Source: Bacillota bacterium (GTDB taxonomy: Bacteria; Bacillota; Dethiobacteria; DTU022). Taken from it: 13,191 bases of DNA. Location of the stretch: NCBI GenBank assembly GCA_012797095.1, contig JAAZPS010000246.1, positions 1 through 13,191 of the forward strand, in the 5' to 3' direction. Positions 1 to 6,426 of the stretch are shown one piece after another. The first letter of the stretch is position 1; each line of letters opens with the position of its first letter. The position numbers and the translations under genes are program-made. The notes beneath the pieces were generated by a model. It did not search any database and was not told the DNA's origin. It saw only the letters and a program-made list of their open reading frames with translations.

Positions 1-2730
1 CAAAGCATATTTTCGCTGAGCAATCCGGCCGATGCTCTGACCATGATGCTGGAAAATGATCTGTTCATGGAGGGCAACCTGATGTACCTGGCCAAGTTCG
101 GCCATCTTTCCCGCGAGCTTGTTGATGGGCGCAAGAAAAGAAGAAAGCTGCGCCAATCGGGGGAGAGCGGTCCGGAAGAGATCACCTACACCCCCGAGGC
201 CCGCGAGTCCCATCCGCTGGTTCATCGGGCCGTGTTGCAGTCAACCCCGCACGACGGGGTGGCAGTGCTGGAGGAACCGTACCTGAGCGCTTACCGGCTG
301 GAGCAATTCCCCAGGATGCAGCGGGCCCGGGAGAAGCTGTACACCACCCGGGCGGAAGTTTGCAGTGAAAGACCGCGGCTGATGACCGAATATTTCCTGA
401 AGCACGGTTTCGAAAAAGATCCCTCCGGGGCGCCGCGGCACCCGGGGCTGCGCCAGGCCGAAGCTCTGGCCCATACCCTGGCCCACCGTGAACCGATCAT
501 CCGGGACGATGATCTGCTTGCGGGCACGACCACCACCAAGGAGGTGGGGGTGCTGCTCTTTCCCGAATTCGGGGCACTGGCTCTCTGGCCCGAGCTGCTC
601 ACGGTAGATCAGCGGGAGATGAACCCTTACCGCATCTCCGCCGAGGATATCGATATTCTCAATTTCGAGGTTTTCCCCTTCTGGACCGATCGCAATGTGA
701 TGGAGTATACCCGCGGCAAGTACGGCAACCCGCGCTGCCAGCAGCTGGAGGGGCGCTGGGTGCTCTACTTTTGCTGGAAGGCGCATGCGGTCTCGCATAC
801 CATCCCCGATTTCTCCATGATCCTGGAGCGGGGGCTGCTCGATATCATCGGCGAAGCGAAGGAGAAAGAGGCGGCGGCAAAAGATGAGCCGGAACGTCTT
901 TTTTACCGGTCGCTGCAGGTGGCCCAGGAGGGGCTGCTGCGCTATGCCGCCAATCTCGCTGCCAGGGCGCGCGAGCTGGCCGCCGCTGCGGGAAGCGGTG
1001 CGGCCGAACAGCGCCGCCGGGCCGAGCTGGAGGCGATCGCTGCGGTCTGCGAGCGGGTCCCCGCTTACCCGGCCCGCACGCTGCACGAGGCGGTCAACAG
1101 CGTCTGGCTCTGCTGGCTGGCCCTGCATATGGAGAATATGAATGCCGGGCTCTCCCTGGGCCGGCTCGATCAGGTTCTGCAGCCCTACCTTCTGCGCGAC
1201 GCCGCCGGGGCCAAAACTGCTGCAGAGAAAGAAGCGCTGATCCGCCGGGCCATCGAGCTGGTCGGCAGCTTCTACCTGAAATGTTCTGACCATCTCCCCA
1301 CGGTTCCCGATCTCGGCAACCGCCTCTTCGGGGGAAGCTCCTCCGACCAGGCGCTGACCCTGGGCGGGGTCGATCGCAACGGCCGGAGCGCGGTCTGCGA
1401 TATGACCTATATCTTCCTGAAGGTGACCGAGATGCTGGCCCTGCGCGAGCCCAATGTCAATGCCCGGTTCTATCCCGGAGTCAACGATGAGGCCTACCTG
1501 AAGCGGCTCATCGAGGTGAACACGATCACCGCGGCCACCCCTTCGCTGCACAACGATGCGGCGGTGATCCCCGCCCTGGTCAATCAGGGTTTTACCCTCG
1601 AGGACGCCCGCGATTGGGGCTCAACCGGCTGCGTCGAACCGACCAGTATCGGCCGCCATATGGGCCATACCAACTGCATGCTCCTGAACACCGTTGCCGC
1701 GCTGGAGATGGCCCTGCACAATGGGGTGCACCCGTTGGTCGGGGATCAGGTCGGGCCGCGCACCGGTGATCCGCTGCTCGAGGGGAGTTTCCCCACATTC
1801 GATCACTTCAAGGAGGCTTACAAGAAACAGCTGCGCTACCTCATCGAGGAATCGGTGGCCTACAACAATTACCTGGGAAGATCGCATCAGGAGCTTCACC
1901 CGAGCCCGTTGCTTTCATCGTTTTTCGACGGGCCCATGGAGAAGGGCAAGGATGTTATCGACGGGGGGGCCCGTTACAACAGCTCGGGGGCGGCGCTGGT
2001 GTCGATCACCGATGTCATCGACAGTCTCATTGCCATCGATGAGCTGATCTACAGGGGTAAAACGATCGACTGGAGAACATTGCTGCAGGCGCTGGAATCC
2101 GATTTTCACGGCCACGAAGCCCTGCACACGCGGATCGCCGCCCGTATTCCCAAATTCGGGAGCGAGGCTGCCGGGCCGCGGCAGCTGGCCCAGGAGCTGA
2201 TCGATTATATCTACGACTGCTACCAGTCCCTGCACAACTACCGCGGTGGAATCTATACCAGCGGTTTCTGGAGCATGTCCAATCATGTTGCCTTCGGAAC
2301 CCTCTCGGGGGCGCTGCCTAGCGGCCGGCTGAAGGGGAAACCGTTCACCCCGGGGATCACCCCCTCGCCCGGCGTGACCGATGAGCTGCTGCCGAATATT
2401 CATGCCATCGCCGGGCTGGACCCGCTGAAGATGCCGAACAATATCGCCTTCAACGTGAAGGTGGCCCCGGGCGCGCAGGACAGCCACAGCGCCTTTGTCG
2501 AGCGAGTCACCGCCTATGCGAAGAGCTACTTCGAGCTGGGCGGCATGCAGATGCAGTTCAATATCGTGACCACGGAGATGCTCAGGGAGGCCGTGGATAG
2601 ACCGGAAGATTACCGCTGGCTTCTGGTGCGCATCTCCGGCTACAATGCTTACTTTGTCGAGCTGAACCGGGATATGCAGCAGGAGATCATCGAGCGCACC
2701 GAATTCAGCCTGGCGGCCGGCGCCCGGTAA
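1..2730 (+). CDS. Glycyl radical enzyme (PFL-like), substrate unassigned; 5' end probably outside the window
   Basis: Oxygen-sensitive cytosolic enzyme that stores a radical on a C-terminal glycine and passes it to an active-site cysteine, which attacks the substrate. Counting from the ATG at 43 (895 residues), the cysteine is C530 in GSTGCVEP, followed by E532, the acid/base position of the dehydratase and decarboxylase classes. The radical glycine is G866 in RISGYNAYF. The large PFL domain covers about residues 88-770 and the glycyl radical domain the end. GCVEP rather than a Cys-Cys pair argues against true pyruvate formate-lyase. About 90 residues precede the usual start of the fold. The frame is open to base 1, and the ATGs at 43 and 46 have no ribosome binding site. 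GGAGGG at 69-74 stands 7 bases before an in-frame ATG at 82, so that start is possible. Class (choline, diol, hydroxyproline, isethionate, arylacetate, alkylsuccinate) cannot be fixed by eye, and no small subunits or microcompartment genes are nearby. Confidence 0.93.
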   Translation, partial: QSIFSLSNPADALTMMLENDLFMEGNLMYLAKFGHLSRELVDGRKKRRKLRQSGESGPEEITYTPEARESHPLVHRAVLQSTPHDGVAVLEEPYLSAYRLEQFPRMQRAREKLYTTRAEVCSERPRLMTEYFLKHGFEKDPSGAPRHPGLRQAEALAHTLAHREPIIRDDDLLAGTTTTKEVGVLLFPEFGALALWPELLTVDQREMNPYRISAEDIDILNFEVFPFWTDRNVMEYTRGKYGNPRCQQLEGRWVLYFCWKAHAVSHTIPDFSMILERGLLDIIGEAKEKEAAAKDEPERLFYRSLQVAQEGLLRYAANLAARARELAAAAGSGAAEQRRRAELEAIAAVCERVPAYPARTLHEAVNSVWLCWLALHMENMNAGLSLGRLDQVLQPYLLRDAAGAKTAAEKEALIRRAIELVGSFYLKCSDHLPTVPDLGNRLFGGSSSDQALTLGGVDRNGRSAVCDMTYIFLKVTEMLALREPNVNARFYPGVNDEAYLKRLIEVNTITAATPSLHNDAAVIPALVNQGFTLEDARDWGSTGCVEPTSIGRHMGHTNCMLLNTVAALEMALHNGVHPLVGDQVGPRTGDPLLEGSFPTFDHFKEAYKKQLRYLIEESVAYNNYLGRSHQELHPSPLLSSFFDGPMEKGKDVIDGGARYNSSGAALVSITDVIDSLIAIDELIYRGKTIDWRTLLQALESDFHGHEALHTRIAARIPKFGSEAAGPRQLAQELIDYIYDCYQSLHNYRGGIYTSGFWSMSNHVAFGTLSGALPSGRLKGKPFTPGITPSPGVTDELLPNIHAIAGLDPLKMPNNIAFNVKVAPGAQDSHSAFVERVTAYAKSYFELGGMQMQFNIVTTEMLREAVDRPEDYRWLLVRISGYNAYFVELNRDMQQEIIERTEFSLAAGAR

Positions 2731-2760
2731 AAACGATTTTTCTAAAGGGAGCGAGTGCCG

Positions 2761-3675
2761 ATGGACGAACCCGAAAAAAGACGCCCGCTCGTTGTCGAGA
2801 TAAAGCGCAATGCCCTTGACGATGGCCCCGGTATCCGGACCACGATCTTCTTCAAAGGCTGTCCCCTGGCCTGCGTCTGGTGTCAGAACCCCGAAGCGAT
2901 CCGGACCTATCCCGAGATCGTCTACTCACCCGATGATTGCCTGCTCTGCGGGGCCTGTGCATCGATCTGCCCCGAGGGGACTATCGATCTGGAGCGCCGG
3001 CCGCAAACGATCGATCGCACCCGCTGCCGCCGGGGCGGCAGCTGCACCGCTGTCTGCCCCGGCAAGGCGATTCGCCTGGTGGGGCGCTACTATACTCCGG
3101 CCGAGCTGGCCGGGATTGCCTCCCGGGATCTGACCTTCTACGAGAATTCAGGCGGCGGGGTGACTCTTTCCGGAGGTGAACCGACGCTTTACCCGCGCTA
3201 CCTGGAGCCGCTGCTGCAGGCGCTGCAGTTCAAGCGCATCCATATCAATCTAGAGACCTGCGGCCACTACCACCGTCCTGTTTTTGAAAGATATATCCTG
3301 CCGTATCTCGATATGATCTACTTCGATATCAAATTGTTCGCTCCGGAGGATCATCTTCGCCATACCGGGCGGGACAACAGACGCATTCGCGATAATTTCA
3401 AAGCGTTGCTCCGCAGCGGCCGGGTGCCGGTGCTGCCGCGGGTGCCCCTGATACCGGGGATCACCGATACCGCCAAGAATCTGTCCGGGATCGCCTCTTT
3501 TCTGAAAGGGTTGGGTCTGAGGAAGGCCGCTCTGTTGCCGTACAATCCCCTGTGGGTGCCCAAGATTGATCGCCTCGGGCACGCGGGTTCTTACCGCTGC
3601 GACCGCTGGATGACTCCGGAAGAGCTGGAGCGGTGTGCGGCCCACTTTGACGGTTTCGGGCTGGAAAAATTCTAG
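2761..3675 (+). CDS. Glycyl radical enzyme activating enzyme (radical SAM)
   Basis: Partner of the preceding gene: reductively cleaves S-adenosylmethionine to abstract hydrogen from the enzyme's glycine. The 304 residues start at ATG 2761, chosen because AAGGGAG (2745-2751) lies 9 bases upstream; the in-frame GTG at 2755 is only 3 bases from it. The radical-SAM CX3CX2C motif is CPLACVWC (C34, C38, C41). A ferredoxin-like insert follows with a complete first set (C60, C63, C66, C70) and a second set with only three cysteines (C89, C95, C99). The SGGEP motif that helps bind SAM, LETCGH, and DIKLF follow in the usual order. Length and insert match the activases of non-PFL glycyl radical enzymes. 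The 30-base gap to the upstream stop implies one transcript. Activases follow their enzyme's class, so this gene does not settle the substrate. Confidence 0.95.
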   Translation: MDEPEKRRPLVVEIKRNALDDGPGIRTTIFFKGCPLACVWCQNPEAIRTYPEIVYSPDDCLLCGACASICPEGTIDLERRPQTIDRTRCRRGGSCTAVCPGKAIRLVGRYYTPAELAGIASRDLTFYENSGGGVTLSGGEPTLYPRYLEPLLQALQFKRIHINLETCGHYHRPVFERYILPYLDMIYFDIKLFAPEDHLRHTGRDNRRIRDNFKALLRSGRVPVLPRVPLIPGITDTAKNLSGIASFLKGLGLRKAALLPYNPLWVPKIDRLGHAGSYRCDRWMTPEELERCAAHFDGFGLEKF

Positions 3676-3715
3676 GGAGGGTTGGGTCGGGGGTGAGCCC
3701 CTTCCCGGGAAGAAC

Positions 3716-5098
3716 TCACTCGGTCACAGCCAGCTTTTCCTTCAGCGGCCGTGGCGAACCCTGCAGCTCCTGCCTCAGGAAGTAAAATAGGGCCAGCGAA
3801 AGTACTGTTGTGGCCAGATCCGCCGCCGGCAGTGCCCGGATGAAACCGTTGAAGCCCCATTGTGCGCTGAAGATACTCAGGAAAGGAATATAGAAGAAAC
3901 CCTGCCGACCCAGCGAGATCACCAGGGACTGCACCCCTTTGCCGAGGGCCTGAAACATGGACATCAGCAGCATCTGGGCCGCCAGAACCGGCATCCCCAG
4001 AGCAAAGGAGCGGATAATCCTGGCCCCCAGATCGATGACCACGGGATCATTGATGAAGACCCTGATCCAGAAGTCGGAGAAAATATAGAAAAGGAAAGCA
4101 AAGGTGACGCAGGTGATCGTCCCGACAAAGATCGATTTTTTGATTGTTTCCTGCAGGCGGCCGTACTTTTTGGCGCCGTAGCTGTAGCCCATCAGCGGCT
4201 GGCAGCCTTGCCCCATCCCCATGGAAAGCATCACCGTGATATTCGAGATCCGCCTGGCCACCCCGTTGGCTGCCACAACCTCATCCCCGAAACCGGAAGC
4301 AAAGACATTGCCCACGGCAAACCCGGTGCTGGTCAGGAGCATCCCGATGGAGGCCGGTATGCCCACCTTGAAGATCTCGGTAAAGACCTCCCAGTCAAAG
4401 CGAAAATGCTTCCAGGCGATGGAGACGACCCCTTTTTTCCTGGTGTAGAAAGAGAGGCAGTAAGTAAAACCGACAATATTGCCGATAACCGTGGCCACGG
4501 CCGCTCCGGCCACATCCATCTTCAGCAGGAAGATGAAGATCGGATCAAGCACGATATTGAGCAAGGAGCCGCTGATCATACCGATCATCGCCTCTTTGGT
4601 CGCCCCCTCGGATCGCAGCAGCCCGGCCAGGGCCATCTTCAGGCCGATGAAAGGGCTGCCCATGAGCATGATCGAAAGATAACTTTTGCCGTAACCGATG
4701 GTGTTGACACTGGCCCCGCAGGACAGCAATACCGGCTTGATGAAGATCAGACCGACCATGGAGACAACGGTGCAGACGGCCGCAGCCGACCAGAAAGAGA
4801 CCGCGCCAGCCCGGCTGGCACCCGCTCTTTCGCCCTGCCCTAGCAGCCGCGAGATCAGCGAGGCTCCTCCCACAGCAAAGATATTGCCGAAGGCCTGGAT
4901 CATCATGAAAACAGGCATCGATATGGCGATAGCCGCGACCATATTCGGTTCGTTCAGCTTGCCGATAAAGAAGGTATCGGTCATATTGTAGATTACCTGC
5001 ACCAGCATGGCCATCATCGTCGGGAGGGCCAGGGTCCAGATCGCTCTGTAGACAGGCATCGATTCAAGAATGTGTGTACGGTCCAACTGTTCGGGCAC
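3716..5098 (-). CDS. MATE family multidrug/Na+ efflux transporter
   Basis: Inner-membrane antiporter of 460 residues, the normal length for twelve-helix MATE proteins, resembling the MepA/NorM-like group of Gram-positive bacteria. MATE pumps export cationic drugs or other organic compounds against a Na+ or H+ gradient. Visible family signs are the first helix with IWTLALPTMMAMLVQVIYNM, the TDTFFIGKL segment after it, the LLRSEGATKEAMIG loop and the MGMGQGCQPLMGYSYGAKK segment that begins the second half. The start is GTG at 5098, three bases after the stop of the MarR gene; an AGAAGGA sequence lies about 11 bases upstream, inside the end of that gene. It is therefore the second gene of a MarR-MATE operon. 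It converges on the activase gene with 40 bases between, which suggests no shared regulation with the glycyl radical enzyme. Substrate unknown. Confidence 0.93.
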   Translation of the reverse strand: MPEQLDRTHILESMPVYRAIWTLALPTMMAMLVQVIYNMTDTFFIGKLNEPNMVAAIAISMPVFMMIQAFGNIFAVGGASLISRLLGQGERAGASRAGAVSFWSAAAVCTVVSMVGLIFIKPVLLSCGASVNTIGYGKSYLSIMLMGSPFIGLKMALAGLLRSEGATKEAMIGMISGSLLNIVLDPIFIFLLKMDVAGAAVATVIGNIVGFTYCLSFYTRKKGVVSIAWKHFRFDWEVFTEIFKVGIPASIGMLLTSTGFAVGNVFASGFGDEVVAANGVARRISNITVMLSMGMGQGCQPLMGYSYGAKKYGRLQETIKKSIFVGTITCVTFAFLFYIFSDFWIRVFINDPVVIDLGARIIRSFALGMPVLAAQMLLMSMFQALGKGVQSLVISLGRQGFFYIPFLSIFSAQWGFNGFIRALPAADLATTVLSLALFYFLRQELQGSPRPLKEKLAVTE

Positions 5099-5101
5099 TT
5101 G

Positions 5102-5554
5102 TTATCGGTTCCTTCTATCGTTCAGTTTTTCGGCTGCGGCGGCGATAATTTCGAGGGCGTTTTTCAGATTGCCCAGCTCTTCCCCGGTCAAACGGGTCAA
5201 CCGGGCGGCGATATGTTGCCGGAACTGGTGATCAATTTCCCGGGCAATTCTTTTTCCTTCTTCCGTCAGCGAGAGGGCGCACTTCCTGCGGTCGTCGGGG
5301 TCAAAGAGCCGTGCGACCAGCCCCTTCTCCTCGAGGCTGTCGGCCACCGTGGTGAAGGATCCCCTGGCCAGGCCGACCCGTTTACTATAATCGGTCATCG
5401 TTTCGCCTTCATGTTTTTGAATATACAGCAGGGTTCTTTCTTCACTGATGTTCAGGCGGGTCTCTGTTTTGGCGGTGCCGCCTTCCAGCAGGGTTCTCAT
5501 GAATATAGGCAGGCCGAGGACAAGCCCGGCAATAGCCTCTTTTTGATCGGACAT
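5102..5554 (-). CDS. MarR family transcriptional regulator
   Basis: Dimeric winged-helix DNA-binding protein of 150 residues, probably the local repressor of itself and the MATE gene. The recognition region reads METMTDY-like helices through ARGSFTTVADSLEEKGLVAR, and the wing carries the family's DPDDRRK motif followed by LTEEGK. The start is ATG 5554, preceded by AAGGGAG at the correct distance. A longer reading from 5614 adds 20 residues but runs through the promoter boxes at 5586-5614, so it is rejected. A perfect palindrome overlapping the -10 box upstream is a natural operator. The ligand is unknown; MarR proteins next to pumps usually respond to small aromatic compounds or oxidants. Confidence 0.93.
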   Translation of the reverse strand: MSDQKEAIAGLVLGLPIFMRTLLEGGTAKTETRLNISEERTLLYIQKHEGETMTDYSKRVGLARGSFTTVADSLEEKGLVARLFDPDDRRKCALSLTEEGKRIAREIDHQFRQHIAARLTRLTGEELGNLKNALEIIAAAAEKLNDRRNR

Positions 5555-5579
5555 TGGCTGCTCCCTTGAAAGAAATATC

Positions 5580-5593
5580 GTTAGAATTCTAAC
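5580..5593. promoter_or_regulatory. Palindromic operator candidate for MarR
   Basis: GTTAGAATTCTAAC is a perfect 14-base palindrome that contains the -10 box of the MarR-MATE promoter and reaches about the expected transcription start. MarR-family operators are typically such AT-rich palindromes at or beside the promoter. Binding here would block RNA polymerase, giving autorepression. Seen: palindrome and its position. Inferred: binding by this MarR. Confidence 0.6.
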
Positions 5594-5614
5594 ATTTAGA
5601 TCTGGAATAGTCAA
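5586..5614 (-). promoter_or_regulatory. Sigma-A-type promoter of the MarR-MATE operon
   Basis: Read on the minus strand, TTGACT (5609-5614) and TAGAAT (5586-5591) are separated by exactly 17 bases; each matches the consensus at five of six positions. The expected transcription start lies near 5580, giving a leader of about 25 bases before the ATG at 5554. Confidence 0.75.
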
Positions 5615-5620
5615 TCCAAA

Positions 5621-5643
5621 AAAACGGCCCGCAGGGCCGTTTT
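5621..5643. terminator. Bidirectional terminator-like hairpin
   Basis: AAAACGGCCC and GGGCCGTTTT form a perfect 10-pair inverted repeat around a three-base GCA loop. The seven GC-rich pairs flanked by A and T runs give a terminator shape on both strands. It lies just upstream of the MarR promoter, so on the minus strand it would shield that promoter from transcripts arriving from the right. No plus-strand gene ends close by. Confidence 0.6.
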
Positions 5644-5809
5644 ATGGAAAATGATGAATCCACCGGCTGCGGCAGGATCGAGCGGCTTTCTATCCCCTCT
5701 GATATTTCACTTCGGCCGCCGCCGGGAAGCTGCCAGAACCTGCAGCTGAAGAAGATCAAAGCCGTGCCTGGGCGGGTCCCGCAATAAACTTCTCATCGCC
5801 GGCGAGGTC

Positions 5810-5878
5810 CTATCCGTCGGCCGAAGAGACAATATGGGCGATCATGGCACCCAGAATCAGCAGCGGGCCCACGGTCAA
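5810..5878 (-). pseudogene. C-terminal remnant of a paralogue of the XRE-membrane gene
   Basis: On the minus strand an open stretch encodes LTVGPLLILGAMIAHIVSSADG (written here in two parts: LTVGPLLILGA, MIAHIVSSADG) before a TAG. The core aligns in frame with AGPLLLLLGATIAYLL at the end of the intact gene at 6427-7623; the DNA (5834-5873 against 6499-6541) differs mainly at third codon positions plus one three-base gap. The remnant stops matching where the palindromic element at 5881 begins, so the rest of the gene may have been lost or displaced by it. Stretch 5644-5809, to its left, holds no gene or clear structure that I can support. Confidence 0.45.
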
Positions 5879-5880
5879 GT

Positions 5881-6103
5881 TGAGTCGGAGGGACGGTTCC
5901 TTTGACTCATTGAAGGTTCAAGTCCGTGAACCTGTTTTGATTTATCCCCGTGATTCGTTTGATTTGCTGCTAACAGTAGTGAGTCAAAGTCACCGTCCCC
6001 TTGACTCAAGGTTCAAGCCCGTGAACCTGTTTTGATTTATCCCCGTGATTCGTTTGATTTGCTGCTAACAGTAGTGAGTCAAAGTCACCGTCCCCTTGAC
6101 TCA
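5881..6103. mobile_element. MITE/REP-like palindromic element, internally duplicated, with 29-base inverted ends
   Basis: The ends (5881-5909 and 6075-6103) are inverted copies matching at 24 of 29 positions, each beginning TGAGTC and ending GACTCA with GGGACGGT or its complement in the middle. A second copy of the right end sits at 5980-6008, so the element is two head-to-tail units of 99 bases (5902-6000) and 95 bases (6001-6095). The units differ by one extra TTGA and one substitution. Each has a hairpin (GGTTCA/TGAACC, first at 5915-5932) and outer pairing of CTGTT with AACAG. It has no coding capacity. Such GGGGACGG-containing palindromes resemble elements mobilised in trans by a transposase encoded elsewhere; that link is inference. 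Confidence 0.7.
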
Positions 6104-6212
6104 TTGGTGGGTGGTTAGGCGGGGTGGCGCGTACAGGCGAGTGGGAACCGGGGGAATAGATCTTCTTTCACCGGGGTAAAATACTCGTTAACATAATGTA
6201 GGAGGTGCCTGT

Positions 6213-6353
6213 ATGGACACTGCCAGGCTGCATCCAGCCGAGCTTAACGAGGAAGCGCTGCGGATCCTTCAGGAAGCGGAAGCATCGATAAACCGATGCA
6301 ACGAGATGCAGGATGATCCTGTCTTCCTGATCGCCCTGAACGACACCAAGTAG
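6213..6353 (+). CDS. Small protein of unknown function, 46 residues
   Basis: An ATG at 6213 follows AGGAGGTG (6200-6207), close to a perfect anti-16S match, at normal spacing, and opens 46 codons to a TAG. The product starts MDTARLHPAELNEEALRILQ and ends PVFLIALNDTK. It is acidic and mostly helical in character, with no signal peptide or membrane segment, one cysteine (C29) and a hydrophobic tail patch (VFLIAL). Codon use resembles the neighbouring genes. It stands alone on the plus strand between the palindromic element and an 11-pair stem with a T run at 6377-6419. A TAAAAT box at 6177-6182 could be a -10, but no matching -35 is seen. I recognise no family. The opposing XRE-membrane gene converges on it. 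Confidence 0.6.
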   Translation: MDTARLHPAELNEEALRILQEAEASINRCNEMQDDPVFLIALNDTK

Positions 6354-6376
6354 GACAGTCAGGCACGGCCAATGGG

Positions 6377-6419
6377 AGTTAACAATAGTTTTATATGATT
6401 ATTGTTAACTTCTTTTTTT
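6377..6419 (+). terminator. Terminator-like hairpin after the small ORF
   Basis: AGTTAACAATA (6377-6387) and TATTGTTAACT (6400-6410) form a perfect 11-pair stem with a 12-base loop, followed by TCTTTTTTT (6411-6419). It lies 24 bases after the small ORF stop. The stem is AT-rich (two GC pairs), so it would be weak as a terminator; the T run points to the plus strand only. GTTAAC also occurs at 6187, before the small ORF, so an operator role is possible. Confidence 0.5.
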
Positions 6420-6426
6420 GGGCTGA

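Noticed and set aside
43..2730. Benzyl- or alkylsuccinate synthase assignment for the glycyl radical enzyme
   Set aside because: No small subunit genes lie between the enzyme and its activase, and the active-site sequence could not be matched from memory.
3701..3712. Palindrome CTTCCCGGGAAG between the convergent activase and MATE genes as terminator
   Set aside because: No loop and no T run on either strand; a 12-base palindrome alone is not enough.
3860..4843. Long plus-strand frame of 327 codons opposite the MATE gene
   Set aside because: Antisense shadow: composition is His/Gly/Asp/Gln-rich and low in hydrophobic residues, with no family resemblance.
5915..5932. GGTTCAAGTCC resembling a tRNA T-arm
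   Set aside because: The flanks cannot form a T stem and no acceptor, D or anticodon arms are present; the sequence is one side of the element's own hairpin, and the second copy changes it.
5844..6035. Open frame of 63 codons on the plus strand
   Set aside because: It runs through the palindromic element and its duplicated unit, has no ribosome binding site, and repeats nucleotide structure rather than protein sequence.
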